64,000 bases of DNA from Epiperipatus broadwayi (lineage: Eukaryota > Onychophora > Udeonychophora > Euonychophora > Peripatidae). A model generated the notes under the pieces. The model saw only the letters and a program-made list of their open reading frames with translations. It had not been told where the DNA came from and did not search any database. Each line of letters begins with the position of its first letter. Positions within the stretch are counted from its first letter, which is position 1. Both the position numbers and the translations under genes were made by a program. Location of the stretch: the NCBI GenBank assembly GCA_028023455.1, contig JAQFVV010006231.1, positions 6,648,036 through 6,712,035 of the forward strand, read 5' to 3'. Shown piece after piece: positions 1 through 10,966 of the stretch.

Positions 1-660
1 AAATGGGATTCTGGAGCCATCAAAACAGGTCTCTTTTCGAAGAGATCACTTTCACTGACAGGAATGGAACTTGCATCTGAACTGTGAAATAGTTTTGGAC
101 ATCTCTAGTCTCATTGTTTCTCTGCACACACATCTCTTGGCATGTAGGAATATATTGTTGTCTTATAAAAATGCCACCATGCCAGTTTCTGTGGACATCA
201 GTTGGCATAATTTGAACAGCTCGGTTTTACAGTCAGCCATTTTATTTATCGCGGATGTGTTTTCATGCAAACATGAGCTGGTCAAAATCTTGCTTGGACG
301 TACCCTTTCTGAATTTTTTAAAGATTCCACAACGAATAGGAAAGGATGGCGATGAGTTTACAATTATTAGGAGGTAATAGTAGGTCAGATGATTTGTAAG
401 CTAATTACTTTAATATGCATATTTGAAGAGATGTGGCAGGCTGAAGTCCAGACACTCTCATACGGTACTGTAGTGAACTTTAAACTGTCAGCATTAGGAT
501 AAAGTGCATAACACGAAGCAGCAGGCTGGCTGCCAGAACAACATGCTAAATGACCTCTTTCTGTGCTTTTGCGTAGAAATAAGACCGGCTGCAGCCACAC
601 AAACAGCATATTTATGTGTTTTTGCATATAAATAACATCATCAAGTGGCTGACATGGGCT
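1..660. other. GC-richer unassigned block at the left edge
   Basis: This block looks clearly richer in G and C than the AT-rich DNA after it. It has open frames on both strands, including 71-355 (+) for 94 residues, and a second overlapping frame open from about 216 to 370 on + that runs up to a possible splice donor (GTAATA near 371). None of the translations shows a domain I recognise. The two + frames overlap, so at most one can be real. It could be an upstream exon of the EGF gene, an old transposon piece or unrelated unique sequence. I see no promoter. No function is assigned. Confidence 0.25.
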
Positions 661-1094
661 AATAGAACAGTACTGATTATCTTATTTATTTTTTAAAATA
701 AATCAAAATTTTAACAGAAATAGCTAATTCTTTATTAGATCATATGCACACAAACATGATTATATATATCTACAGCACATATTTTTATTTTTAAATATTA
801 TTTAAACCTCACTACATTTTAAATATTATTTAAAAAAATAACTATTAACAAATAATATTAAATTATATTTTATTATTTTTATTTCTTATATTCTTTTAAA
901 ATAAGTAATTTAACCACTAATCCAATTTAAATGACCTTAGGTTCAAACCCCAAATGACCAAGGAAACCCTTATCTTTCCTAGCTTTACAACCAAATATAA
1001 TTATAAAATTTAAAATTATTCACCTAAAATTTTACTTTTAATTTAATTTATTATGGGTGTACCAATCTAAAAGGGCACAATATATATATATATC
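661..1094. other. AT-rich stretch without recognisable gene
   Basis: Low-complexity A/T-rich DNA. A B-box-like word (GGTTCAAACCC, about 948-958) occurs, but no matching A box or tRNA fold could be traced, so no RNA gene is called. Confidence 0.4.
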
Positions 1095-2045
1095 ATTAAT
1101 AAAAACAAATCACAAATAGCATAACTTGTTTTAAGCTTGTACTAAAATATTCACTAGAGGGAGCTTACCAATAGCTCCAAACAAGCTTTAATTTATAAGT
1201 CCCGAAAGAAAAAGAATTCAAAATCTCTAACAGAATATCCTCATCCCCAGACCAATTGTTTTTGAGCTTATGGCTCACCTCAGTGAGGATCTAGGATTTT
1301 AGACATTAGATTTAAAATACCAACTCAAAAGTCAGCACTTATCTAATACATTACTATTCATTTGAAAATATGAATTTTTCAGGCACATAAATATCTTCAA
1401 ATCCAGCCATTCAAACCAAATAGCCCAGTTTCACCATATATTAATAGCCTCAGCAATATAACATTGCCAAAGTCTGCCTCAAGGATACACTTATAATATT
1501 AATAAAAACAAATCACAAATAGTGTAGCTTGCTTTGAGCTTGTATTAAAATGTTTCTCTTTCAGCACTTATAAATTAAAGCTTGTTTGGAGGTATTGGTA
1601 AGCTCCCTCTAGTGAACATTTTAGTACAAGCTTAAAACAAGTTACCTTATTTGTATTTTGTTTTTATTAAAATTATTAGTATACCCTTGAGGCAGGCTTT
1701 GGTGATGTTATATTGATGAGGCTATTAATATATGGTGGAACTGAACAGAGTTCAGACCCATGTAACTATTTGGTTTGAATGGCTGGATTTGAAGACATTT
1801 ACATGCCTGAAAAATTCAGATTTTCAAATTAATAGTAAGGTATTAGATAAGGGTTGCCTTTTGAGTTGATATTTTAGATCTAGTGTCTGAAGTCCTAGCT
1901 CCTTACTGAGATGAGTCATAAGCTCAAAACTAATTGGTCTGGGGATGAGGACATTACGATAGAGATTTTGAATTTTTTCTCTTTCGGCACTTATAAATTA
2001 AAACTTGTTTGGAGCTATTGGCAACCACCCTCTAGTAAACATATA
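1095..2045. repeat. Foldback element: two inverted arms of about 400 bp
   Basis: The left arm (about 1150-1555) reads as the diverged reverse complement of the right arm (about 1610-2045). Shared landmarks include the word for 'caaatccagccattcaaacc' on the left and its complement on the right. The centre (1553-1612) repeats the far right end: CTCTTTC-GCACTTATAAATTAAA appears at about 1555 and again at about 1979, and inverted at about 1190. A direct repeat (AATAAAAACAAATCACAAAT) is also seen at about 1100 and 1500. No coding capacity is visible. It looks like two copies of a short interspersed element joined head to head, or a foldback transposon; the ends are approximate. Confidence 0.6.
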
Positions 2046-2253
2046 TATATATATAATTGCAAAAAATATAATTGGTAAGCTCATTAGATAATATATATAT
2101 ATGATTCTACAAATTTAATATAAAATATTAAGTGTGGTTCACACATTTGTGTTAACATTCAAATTTATAATGTTACTAAATATATGCAGTGCAGTAAATA
2201 ATAAAATACATTTTTTTTCCTTTTTTTTATAATTATTTTTACTTATGTTTTAG

Positions 2254-2708
2254 AGACTCAAAAATTAATAAAATGTTTATCTGAAATAGCATGTGATCAT
2301 GCTATTTGTTCTAAACATGGTGAATGTGTACCTTACACTTTAGCACCTGAAACAGTAGTCAAATATTGTCTTTGTAAACATGGATGGACTGGTCATCAGT
2401 GTGAAACCAGCCTTAACTTTAATCCTTGCACACATAATCCATGTCTTAATGGAGGATTGTGTTTTTTAAATCATATGAATGTGGAGTTCTGTTTATGTAA
2501 TACACATTTTATTGGTCCTCGCTGTGAACTGGAAATTTCAGAAGATGAATGTTATTCTTCTTACTGTGAAAATAGAGGTCTGTGTCAAGTGAGTGATTCT
2601 GGAAGTTTATTTTGCATTTGCCTTGATGCCTACACTGGAAAGCAATGTGAAGTAGAGATGTATCAGCCTTGTAATCCCAACCCATGTCTTAATGGAGGAA
2701 TCTGTTTG
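2254..2708 (+). CDS. Internal exon of a multi-EGF-domain protein (EGF 1-3 and first half of EGF 4)
   Basis: Exon bounded by a good acceptor (TTATGTTTTAG ending at 2253) and donor (GTAAGA from 2709). It enters in phase 1: two bases complete a codon begun upstream, then comes TQKLIKCLSEIAC. It leaves in phase 0. The 151 whole codons hold three complete EGF-like domains with six cysteines each, ending HGWTGHQC, FIGPRC and AYTGKQC. A fourth domain, QPCNPNPCLNGGICL, is cut after its third cysteine. EGF modules of this kind are extracellular, disulfide-bonded adhesion or receptor modules, so the product is probably secreted or membrane-anchored. The exon is longer than the frame starting at 2457, because coding continues left to the acceptor without a stop. 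I cannot name an orthologue: NPCLNGG repeats are shared by Notch, Crumbs, Eys and many other proteins. Confidence 0.9.
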
Positions 2709-5429
2709 GTAAGAATGTTTAGAAATTAACACTTTTTATATAAAATAATACTTGATGTTATACAAATATATTAAATAAGCATTTATTAACATTTGTGAAT
2801 CTAGTCATAACAGCAATACCAAAATTAAAACTAGAACAGTTTTATGTTGGGGTATCACTGTCCAAAAAAACTTTAAACAAAATTTTAAGTAAATAAGTAT
2901 CAATTTATATACGTGTATTAAGAACAATTATATAATGATGAATAGTTTCCATCACTCATTTATTTTATTTTTAAGATTATTTTATCCATAAGAGAAATCA
3001 AAAGGAGGGGGGTATAAGCAACTTTCAGAACTATTCATGCTAAAATTGAAACATTTTAAATATATAACATTTAAGCTTTGTACTATTTGTTTGCAAAGAC
3101 TACTGAGATAAAATTCGATCTTTCATTATAGAGGGGATAATGTGGTTAGGTTGATCTTCAAAAACAAACACAATTTTATTTAATTTGGTCAATTAAATAA
3201 TATGATTACCAAATAAATATATACGCTTAAGAATGATTAAATATCAGCAAAAATAATAATTTATGTTGTGAATTATTTATACAAAAAATTATTTTAATGA
3301 AAATCAAAAACAAATATCATTATATGTTTTTAATTTGTATAAAAACAGAAATATTAAAAGGTGCAGTTATAAAAACAACTTATTATTCTTGGAATTAAGA
3401 AACTAGTTTAAAAACTTTAGTAAACAAAGTGAAAAGTTAGAGATATTTTTGAAAAAATAGTTTTTGCAGATTAAGGGATTACCTTCTGAGTTTTGGAAAA
3501 CTTTTTGCTCAGTAGGTGGATATTGACATAAAAATGCTATAAAAACAATTTAAGGAGAATATACAGTTATTTATTCAGTAATCAGTATGTAGTGAATCTA
3601 CTCAAAGAATTTCATAAGTATATTTGTGATACAGTAGTTTCAACTTTGACCAAATATAAAAATATTAAAATATTTACCAGTAAGTTGTAATAATAAACCC
3701 CATTATTATCAACAGGAAAATCCTTACTACTCCATTTTCTAGAAGTAAGAAAGTAAGCTACCATTCACAATTCATTTTTGTACTTATTGCTTACGTATGA
3801 TGTCCATTAGATGTGCATCTGTTCATTAATTTTTGGATGATCTGCCAAGACCTGAGATGGAGCTTTGAGATGTTAGCCTAGCCCAAAGTTGAACTGTTTT
3901 AATGCCTTGGTGTTTACTTATCATAAACAGAACTATTATTCTACTGATAGATAAACTACCAAAGAATCTTGAGAGAGCTATGCTAGAAAAGTATGAAAAT
4001 AAACTTATTTTAAGAATAATTTTTCTAATTCCAGAAAAAAATTATCTTTCAAAAAGTGCTAGGAAATAGCTTCAAGAATCACTATATAAAAATACCTGCT
4101 AATATTTGTGCACAGAAATTCTAATTAAAATATTGGTAAGAAATTTCATTCTTAAATTTAACAGGCCTAAATTTAAAATGTATAATAATTTTTAGTTTTA
4201 TAAAGAAATTATTCATTCATTTGTAGATATAATTTAGTTTCTTTCTCTCTCTTAAGATTTTAGAGATGAAATATTGTGTTACAAGAAGAGAACAAGAATT
4301 TGATTTTTTTTTTTTATTGTTTAATAGATATATTAAACAACATCTACATTATACCATATTCTTTTCAAATCATTTTAATAAAGATACAATAAAAGACAAA
4401 TGACCCCCAAGATGCATTTTGTACTGAACCAACACTCATCAGTTGACCAAAGTCACCATCTGTCATAGGACAGATAAATGTGAATAACTCCATGTATGTC
4501 TGTGCTTAATTAAAAAACAGATATATTAATCTTTAACAGGTTTAAAGTTTATATCTGGGCTAGAGATAATCTCTAGTTTAATAAATGATTAGTGATAATC
4601 ATTACTATATTTATCTAGAGTAATTGGTGTCAAAGTTGGGGCTGAAATAAGGTTGACAATTGTAATTCAAAATGTAACAATTTATTGTTTAAGTTATAAC
4701 TTGAATGAATCTGTAATATTTTTCATATATTTCATTTGTGAATAATAAAAAAAAACATAGTAAAATAGAATTATTGTTTAACTAAAACACAAATATATCT
4801 TTAATAAATATATATATATTCAAAACATTTAATGTAATTATATCAGTTTATTTGTTTTCTTTCCATTAATAAATTTGTTATTAATTTATTAAACCAATCT
4901 ATTCAGAATTTATTTCTATTCTTGTACATATATATGTTTTCTTCCATGGCATGCAGGTAATTAATTAAGAATAATTTAATATCTGTGATCACTTTTTCTC
5001 AATATCTATGATTTACACTACCTAGAACTTAGAAACAATAACAAGAAAGAAATAATGAAAATGCAGAAAGATTTAAATAATATCTATGAGATAGTCTTTG
5101 GTGCTCAGTGCAAAATATTTAAACCACTAAACATCACATGATCACTATCTCATACTAGCACATAATTGTTATTAAACAAGGCAAAACTCTCTCCATACAG
5201 TAGTGCACTAAATAGGGATTTTGTGCACAAGCCTTCTGGCATCCATTGTTTTATTTTATTTATATATTGTTATTTTATATATAGAATTATTATTATTTTT
5301 TTATTTTTAAAAGTTATTTTGTTGGTTAGTTTTTGTTATTTTTTTTTTTAAAATTTTTTTTTTTATAAAAATTTAAATTCTAAAAAAAAAAAAAAAAATA
5401 ATAGATGATTATTTTTTTTTTCTTTCAAT
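2709..5429. other. AT-rich intronic DNA
   Basis: No coding or RNA feature seen. One 28 bp word at 5117-5144 recurs exactly, inverted, at 55305-55332. A low-complexity T/A tract occupies about 5340-5430, just before the C-depleted LINE region. Confidence 0.5.
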
Positions 5430-6275
5430 TTTTTTTTAACGGGGAGGGAAGATTTTTGGGTGTGTGTGGGGACATGTTTTTGTGTGTGGGTTTATATTTG
5501 AGTATTTGTGTGTGAGTAGGAGGAGTGTGGTTGGTGTGTGTTTATTTGTTTTTTGTGTGATTATATTGAGAGAGGGGGGGGGGGGTGTTTTTTATAGGGG
5601 GAGGGATAGGCAAAGAGGGGTGGGGGGGAAGAAGGGTGGGGGTAAAGAATAAATAGTAGAGGAAGAATTGAGGGTAATCTTAGGTAAATGTGAGGAGTAA
5701 AGGATTATTGAAGGGGAAAAGGTTTAGAAAGTAGATAGAGGAAAAAGTGTTTGAAAGTTGAGGAGATTTAATTAGAGAGTGGGGATTATTGAGGGAAAAT
5801 AGAAGGGTATGTAAGGTGTTGCCGGAGCTAGATTAGGGATGTGCAGATAAGTAAAAAAAAGGGTGGTGTATATGTTTGGGGGGACTATAATTTATTAGAA
5901 TCATCAGAGAGATAATGGATGATTATGTAGATTTGATTAGGATTTGTTATGATAAAGGAGGGAGGATGTTGGTTATTCCAGGTTTGAAGGTTTTTGTTAG
6001 ATAGGGCATGTTCATAAATGGGTTGAAAAAATTGTGTGAGAGAAATATGTTATGTTTGTGGATGTGGGGTTGTTTTATTGGAAAGAGAGAGTTATATAGT
6101 AAAGATGGGTTGATTTAGGAAAACAAGGAAGTGAAGTTTAGGGAGTTTGATTTATAAAGAATTTTTTTCGGGAAACTTATAAAGGGGGTGGGTTTTAAAT
6201 TGTAATATTATTAAAAAGAATGGATGGAATATAAGAAGTAAGCAAAAGGAATTTGATTTTGATATAAATATAGAT
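5430..6275 (+). other. G-rich, C-poor leader of the LINE (probable 5' UTR)
   Basis: Shares the extreme C depletion of the LINE coding region and runs straight into it. It contains G-runs (about 5572-5585) and many in-frame stops, so it is not protein-coding. Short open frames here (for example 5464-5652) are repetitive low-complexity translations. Confidence 0.55.
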
Positions 6276-8585
6276 ATGGAGAAGGAATGGGTTTGTAAAA
6301 TTAATGGTAAGAAAGTAATTTATAAATGTAATGGAGAAGAAAGAATTAAAAGAATTTATAAAAGAGTAGTTAGGAAAGAAGAAATTGTTAAAATTGGGTT
6401 TTTGAATATGCAAGGTGGTAGGAAACCAGAAAAGTGGATGGAATTAAATAAAACAATTGAAAATGAAGAGCTTGAGGTATTAGCAGTAGTGGAAACACAT
6501 TTAAGAGAAGAAGAAGAACCTATTTTGGAACAGTTGGTATGGCAGGGTATAAATAGAAAAGAAAAAAAAAGGGGTGGTGGTATAGGTGTTATATCAAAAA
6601 AATATTTAAATATTGTTAAATGTCAAGAACACTTGTGGTTTGAAATAAGGTTGGGTAGACAAGAATGGATGGTGGCTATAGTTTATATAGCTACTGGAGA
6701 TAGTCAAATTATATTGGAGTGGAATAGTAACATATACGAATGTTTAGTTAAGGATATACAAAGTTTTCTTCCGAAGGGGAAGAGAATAATGGTTATAGGG
6801 GATATGAATGGACATATTGAAGAAATTGATGATGTAGATAATAAAAATGGACAGCTTTTGAAGAATTTTTGTCAGAAAGTGAATTTGAGTATTGGAAATT
6901 TATTAAATATTTATGAGGGACAATACACATGGTCCAGAAATAATATATTTCACACAATAGATTATGTATTGGTAGAGAAAGAGGGAATAAATAAAATACG
7001 GAAAATTAAGGTGTTTGATAATGAAGAAAAAGTATGCACTAGTGATCATAATTTCATTGTAATTGAAATGGTTAGTAATGTGATGGAGAATAGAAATAAA
7101 AGTAGAAATAATAGTGAAAGATGTGGATGGAGAGTGAATGATAAGAATAAGTTGGAAGAGTATAAAATACAAGTTGAAGAAATAATGGAAGAGTGGGTTG
7201 GGGATGAGTATAAGGATTGGTGTAAGGAAGTAGAACACGTGGCAAATAGAGTTTTAGGTGAGAATATTGAAAAGAATAAAAGTAATAAAAAAATTAAAAT
7301 TAGTAAAAGTGTAAAAGAAAGGAAAGAAGCATGTAGAGAATATAAGTGTGCTATTAAGAATAAGGAAAGTGAAAAAGATATTAATGCTAAATGGGAAAAG
7401 TACTTAGAAAAGAAGAAGTTGGCTAAAATAGATATTTATAGAGAGAGAATGAAATTGAATAGTAAATTGTTGGAGGATATTAATAAAAGTGGAAGAGATG
7501 GGAGTAAAAAATTTTGGAATTATATTAAAAGGAGAAATGTAGGGGAGAGAGAGTTAGTATTACTAGATGATGAGGGAACTGAGTGTAGTTCTAGAGAAGA
7601 TTTAGAGAGAATCTTAAATAGTTATGTAATGAATATAGAAAAGATGTTAGATGTGAATGATAGAATGTTAGAAAATATGAAAGAATATAGTAATGGGAAT
7701 ATTAGTTTTTCAGAAAATGAACTAAATGAGGTAGAGAAGAAATTGAAAAGTGGGAAGGCAAGAGGTTTAGATGGATGGGCAGCAGAGATGGTAATGAATT
7801 TAGGATATAGGGCAAAAGTAAAGTTATTATCCTGTTTTAATAAAATGGCACAGAATAGAGTTTTCCCAAGTAGTTGGAGTAATACAAGAGTAAGGTTATT
7901 ATTTAAAGGAAAGGGTAAGGATCATAGAAAGTTGAATAATTATAGACCGATAGCGGTAACATCAGTTTTATATAAAGTTTTCTCGTATATGGTGGCTAGT
8001 AAAGTTGTAAAATGGATGGAAGGGAATAATGTAGTGGGTGAAATGCAAGGAGGTTTTAGATTAGATAGGCGTATAGGAGATAGTTTATTTGTAGTTACAC
8101 AACTTATGGATATGAGTAGGAATGCAGATAAACAGTTATATATGAGTTTTATAGATATAGAGAAGGCATATGATAGAGTAAATAGAAATAGATTATGGAT
8201 AAGTTTAGCAAATTTGGGAATGGATGAAGCTTTAATAGATATTATTAAGAAATTATATGAAAATAATTATTATATATATCAATTAGAGAATATAGAATCA
8301 ATTAAAGTTAAAAATGGTGTGGGACTAAGGCAAGGATGCCCTATGTCACCTATTTTGTTTGTGTTGTATTTGAGTGAAATGGAAAGAGCAATAGAAAGAT
8401 TAGGAAGAGGGATAGAGATACCGTTAATAGGTAGTAAGGGAGTATATATTTTGTCAGGTCTTTTTTTTGCAGATGATATATTTTTGTGTGCAGAAAAAAG
8501 AGAAGATATGGAAGTTATGTTGAGGACATGTGCAAGGGTGGGTAAAGAGATGGGGATTAAATTTAGTGAAGAAAATCAAATATAA
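6276..8585 (+). CDS. LINE polyprotein part 1: endonuclease and reverse transcriptase
   Basis: 769 residues. The N-terminal endonuclease nicks target DNA; its signatures are intact: LNMQGG (about 43-48), ETHL (73-76), GDMNGH (175-180), TIDYVLV (about 227) and SDHNF (256-260). A lysine/glutamate-rich linker follows. The reverse transcriptase shows NNYRPIAV, FIDIEKAYDRV (first catalytic Asp), GLRQGCPMSP and FADD (731-734, nucleotides about 8466-8477). In LINEs this enzyme copies the element RNA at the nicked target. The frame stops at GIKFSEENQI, just after the palm domain, where related proteins continue. The next frame picks up immediately with MMVNTEE, so a small indel near 8575-8590 has broken the protein. 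The start ATG is the first in frame. Confidence 0.9.
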   Translation: MEKEWVCKINGKKVIYKCNGEERIKRIYKRVVRKEEIVKIGFLNMQGGRKPEKWMELNKTIENEELEVLAVVETHLREEEEPILEQLVWQGINRKEKKRGGGIGVISKKYLNIVKCQEHLWFEIRLGRQEWMVAIVYIATGDSQIILEWNSNIYECLVKDIQSFLPKGKRIMVIGDMNGHIEEIDDVDNKNGQLLKNFCQKVNLSIGNLLNIYEGQYTWSRNNIFHTIDYVLVEKEGINKIRKIKVFDNEEKVCTSDHNFIVIEMVSNVMENRNKSRNNSERCGWRVNDKNKLEEYKIQVEEIMEEWVGDEYKDWCKEVEHVANRVLGENIEKNKSNKKIKISKSVKERKEACREYKCAIKNKESEKDINAKWEKYLEKKKLAKIDIYRERMKLNSKLLEDINKSGRDGSKKFWNYIKRRNVGERELVLLDDEGTECSSREDLERILNSYVMNIEKMLDVNDRMLENMKEYSNGNISFSENELNEVEKKLKSGKARGLDGWAAEMVMNLGYRAKVKLLSCFNKMAQNRVFPSSWSNTRVRLLFKGKGKDHRKLNNYRPIAVTSVLYKVFSYMVASKVVKWMEGNNVVGEMQGGFRLDRRIGDSLFVVTQLMDMSRNADKQLYMSFIDIEKAYDRVNRNRLWISLANLGMDEALIDIIKKLYENNYYIYQLENIESIKVKNGVGLRQGCPMSPILFVLYLSEMERAIERLGRGIEIPLIGSKGVYILSGLFFADDIFLCAEKREDMEVMLRTCARVGKEMGIKFSEENQI

Positions 8586-8908
8586 TGATGGTTAATACTG
8601 AGGAAAGAGAAGATGTAGAATTTTTATTGGGAGATATTAAGTTAAGTGTGGTGAATAGATATAGTTATTTGGGAATTATTTTAAGTAATCAGAAAAATTA
8701 TTTGGATGAATGGGAGAAAAAATTGATAAATGAAGCAAAGAAAAGAAAGGGATTGATAAAGAAATTAACAGTATTTTCATATAATAAATATGATGTAGCT
8801 AGAATTATATGGAAAGGAGTTGCAGTAGCAGGGTTAACATATGGTAATGATGCATTATATGTTAGTAAAAAGATATTAGATTACTTAGAAAAACTCAAAG
8901 GGAAGTAG
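8585..8908 (+). pseudogene. LINE polyprotein part 2: RT thumb/connection segment in shifted frame
   Basis: Continues the RT in a frame shifted relative to 6276-8585. SYLGIILSN and GLTYGNDALY match the usual post-palm landmarks of LINE RTs (YLG and the T-YG word). The frame runs on to GK and a stop at 8906-8908, but homologous sequence switches frame again near 8890 (KTQREVGRHAL in the next frame). It is not a separate gene; two indels cut one protein into three. Confidence 0.8.
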
Positions 8909-9690
8909 GAAGACATGCATTGGATGCAGAAGTATGGACAGCAAGGGAGGCAATTCAAGGAGAAATGGGATGGTCAAGTTTTCATATGAGAGATGCAAAA
9001 AGTAAAATGAAAATGTTTGGTAGATTGCAGTTTATGGATAATAAAAGAATAGCTAAAATAGTATTTAATTGGGTTATGAGTAAAGGGCAGGTAACAAGAT
9101 GGGTGAGAAAGGTAATGCGGTATGCAAAAGATTTGGATAAAGAATTTATATCAGTATATTTGTACAAAAGATGGGATGATTGTGTTAAGAGGATTATTGA
9201 GTGTTATAGTAGTAAGGAATGGGATAAAAGAATAGATTTATTAATAAAGACTAGGGAGTTAGAGAGATGGAGAAATAGTATGGAGAGTAAAAAGAGTTTA
9301 AATATATATAGAAATAAACAGAATATTAGGTGTGAGTTAATATATGATAATAGTAAGGAAAGTAGTTTATTGTTTAAAGCTCGAACGGGATCTTTAGCTA
9401 CAAAAGAATATACATGTAAATGGAAAAATATGGGTGATTTATTTTGTAAATTATGTAAGGAAGGAATTGAAAATATTAGGCATTTGTTAATTGAATGTAA
9501 ATGTTTGAAAACAGAAAGGGTACATATAATGAAGTTGTGGAAAAATAAATATGAAAAGAGTGATTATACAGAAAGTGAATTATTGGTTTTTATGCTAGGT
9601 TTGGGAAAAGATAAGGGGGATTTAGATATAAAGGTTATAGAGTTGACAAAAATTATGTTGTGGAAATGGGATAGAGCAGATTATGGGTAA
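8890..9690 (+). pseudogene. LINE polyprotein part 3: C-terminal domain with CCHC motif
   Basis: The frame beginning at the ATG at 8920 extends left to about 8890 as KTQREVGRHAL, which is the expected join to part 2. It continues AREAIQGEMGWSSF, a familiar post-RT segment of LINE proteins. Near the end CKLCKEGIENIRHLLIEC gives CX2CX8HX4C, the putative nucleic-acid-binding motif seen at the C terminus of many single-ORF LINEs. The stop is TAA at 9688-9690. Codons are strongly depleted in C like the rest of the element. Confidence 0.8.
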
Positions 9691-9784
9691 ATTTAGAGTG
9701 GGGAATGTAAAAGAAAGCGGCTAACAGGTTTATCTGGGCTTAATTGCTGAGATATTCTTGACTTCGTTTAAGGAGAAGCCATAA

Positions 9785-9809
9785 TACATCACATCACATC
9801 ACATCACAT
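9785..9809 (+). repeat. (ACATC)n tail of the LINE
   Basis: About five copies of the pentamer ACATC after the LINE 3' UTR. Simple-repeat tails of this kind mark the 3' end of some LINE clades and indicate where reverse transcription began. Confidence 0.75.
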
Positions 9810-10159
9810 GCCTTGTTTGCAAAATATTTACCAGCATTAATTACAAATAAAATGATATCTAACAGATCTTTTTTTTTTTTGCTAACCATTTAGTAATAAA
9901 TGAAGAATTTTGAAATATAACTTTTACTGTGAAAAATATTATTATAGAATAATTTTAAAATAATTATGTTTTTCAAAAATTTCTATGGTAAGGTAATTAA
10001 TACTAGTGAAGAAACTGCATTAGCATTTTTACAGCAGGGAGATCTACTTAACAATGTTGAATGAATGACCCTGTTTTAAATGCAGATTATCTGTAATGAA
10101 AAAAAAGAATAAAAAATTATAAGGGGGAGTTAAGAATAATTTTGTATTGTTCATGGCAC

Positions 10160-10965
10160 AGCTGCCAAATTATTTGGTTCATATGAAGCAGCAATGCTTT
10201 GTTTCATTTTTGTGAAATAAAAAGAAAAGTATCAGTGGTGGTAATCAAAAGAAATAATTCATTCTTTTAATTTGTTGTTGATTCAAAGCAAGGCTGTTCA
10301 TTTTTATTAAGATTGTTTTATTTGTTTTATTGTAATTTGTATTGAATAACAAAAAAAAATTCTTAGAAGAAAAACAAAATATTTGTAATTGACAAAGCTT
10401 TTGGCTTTTAGTATTATTGTTTTTATAGAAGTCAACAACACTTACAATTGATTGTATTTCCCTCCACTCACTTTTTCAAAATCAAATAAGAAATTTTAAC
10501 GATAAATAAGAAATAAAAAATCCAAACAAACCTGTCAATTACAAGTAATAAAAGGTTGTTTGAAATTATACATTAATTAAGTCAATATTGGGTACTATAA
10601 TAAGAAATCAAAATAAATCTCGATCACATATTTTTTCCTTCCCTCTTTTTTTTTTCAAAACCAAATAAGAAATTGAAAAGACAAATGATACTAAGAATTC
10701 AAAACAAACCTGTCAATAAAAAGTAATAAGATTTTAGATTACACCTTAAATTTATAAATTACATAGTATTATGATAAATCACATTTTCAAATCAAAAGAA
10801 TCTTAAATTTATCAATCAGTTATCCTATTATTGTTTCATGATATAAAAAAAGTGTTTAAATTTTCAGCTAAACATAAAATGGATATATGTCTTCCTATTA
10901 TAGCATATATTAACATAATACAAATATCTATAAACAAACAATTAAATTCTATGAATTAGTATAGA
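10160..10965 (-). repeat. Dispersed repeat family, copy A (- strand)
   Basis: Read on the - strand, this segment matches 24770-25084 plus 27533-28000 on the + strand in the same order. Landmarks are ATATCATGAAACAATA, TTACTTGTAATTGACAG followed by GTTTG, then CAATACAAATTACAATA and TTTTGATTACCACCACTGATA. It contains two tandem units of about 160-170 bp (about 10455-10610 and 10630-10770). No coding capacity. The family is unidentified and could be an old DNA transposon or satellite-like unit. Confidence 0.6.
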
Positions 10966-10966
10966 A

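Larger units (their letters stand above)
5430..9817 (+). mobile_element. Nearly full-length APE-type non-LTR retrotransposon (LINE), + strand
   Basis: A G/T/A-rich leader (about 5430-6275) is followed by one long reading frame now in three pieces (6276-8585, 8585-8908, about 8890-9690), a short 3' UTR and a pentamer tail (ACATC)n at about 9785-9809. The protein has an intact apurinic-type endonuclease, a complete reverse transcriptase with FADD, and a C-terminal CX2CX8HX4C motif. The sense strand almost lacks C from about 5430 to 9700; for example 5701-5820 contains none. A pentameric tail and single-ORF layout are known in several LINE clades, and I do not assign one. The left end is not fixed. 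A 13 bp match (5109-5121 and 9818-9830) is a possible target duplication. Confidence 0.85.

Noticed and set aside
71-355. 94-residue frame near the left edge as a gene
   Set aside because: No domain, another overlapping frame is equally open, and there is no splice or promoter support.
948-958. B-box-like GGTTCAAACCC as a tRNA gene
   Set aside because: No A box or cloverleaf could be found around it.
6903-7238. 111-residue frame on the - strand within the LINE
   Set aside because: Antisense shadow of the endonuclease region, hydrophobic only because the sense strand is purine-rich.
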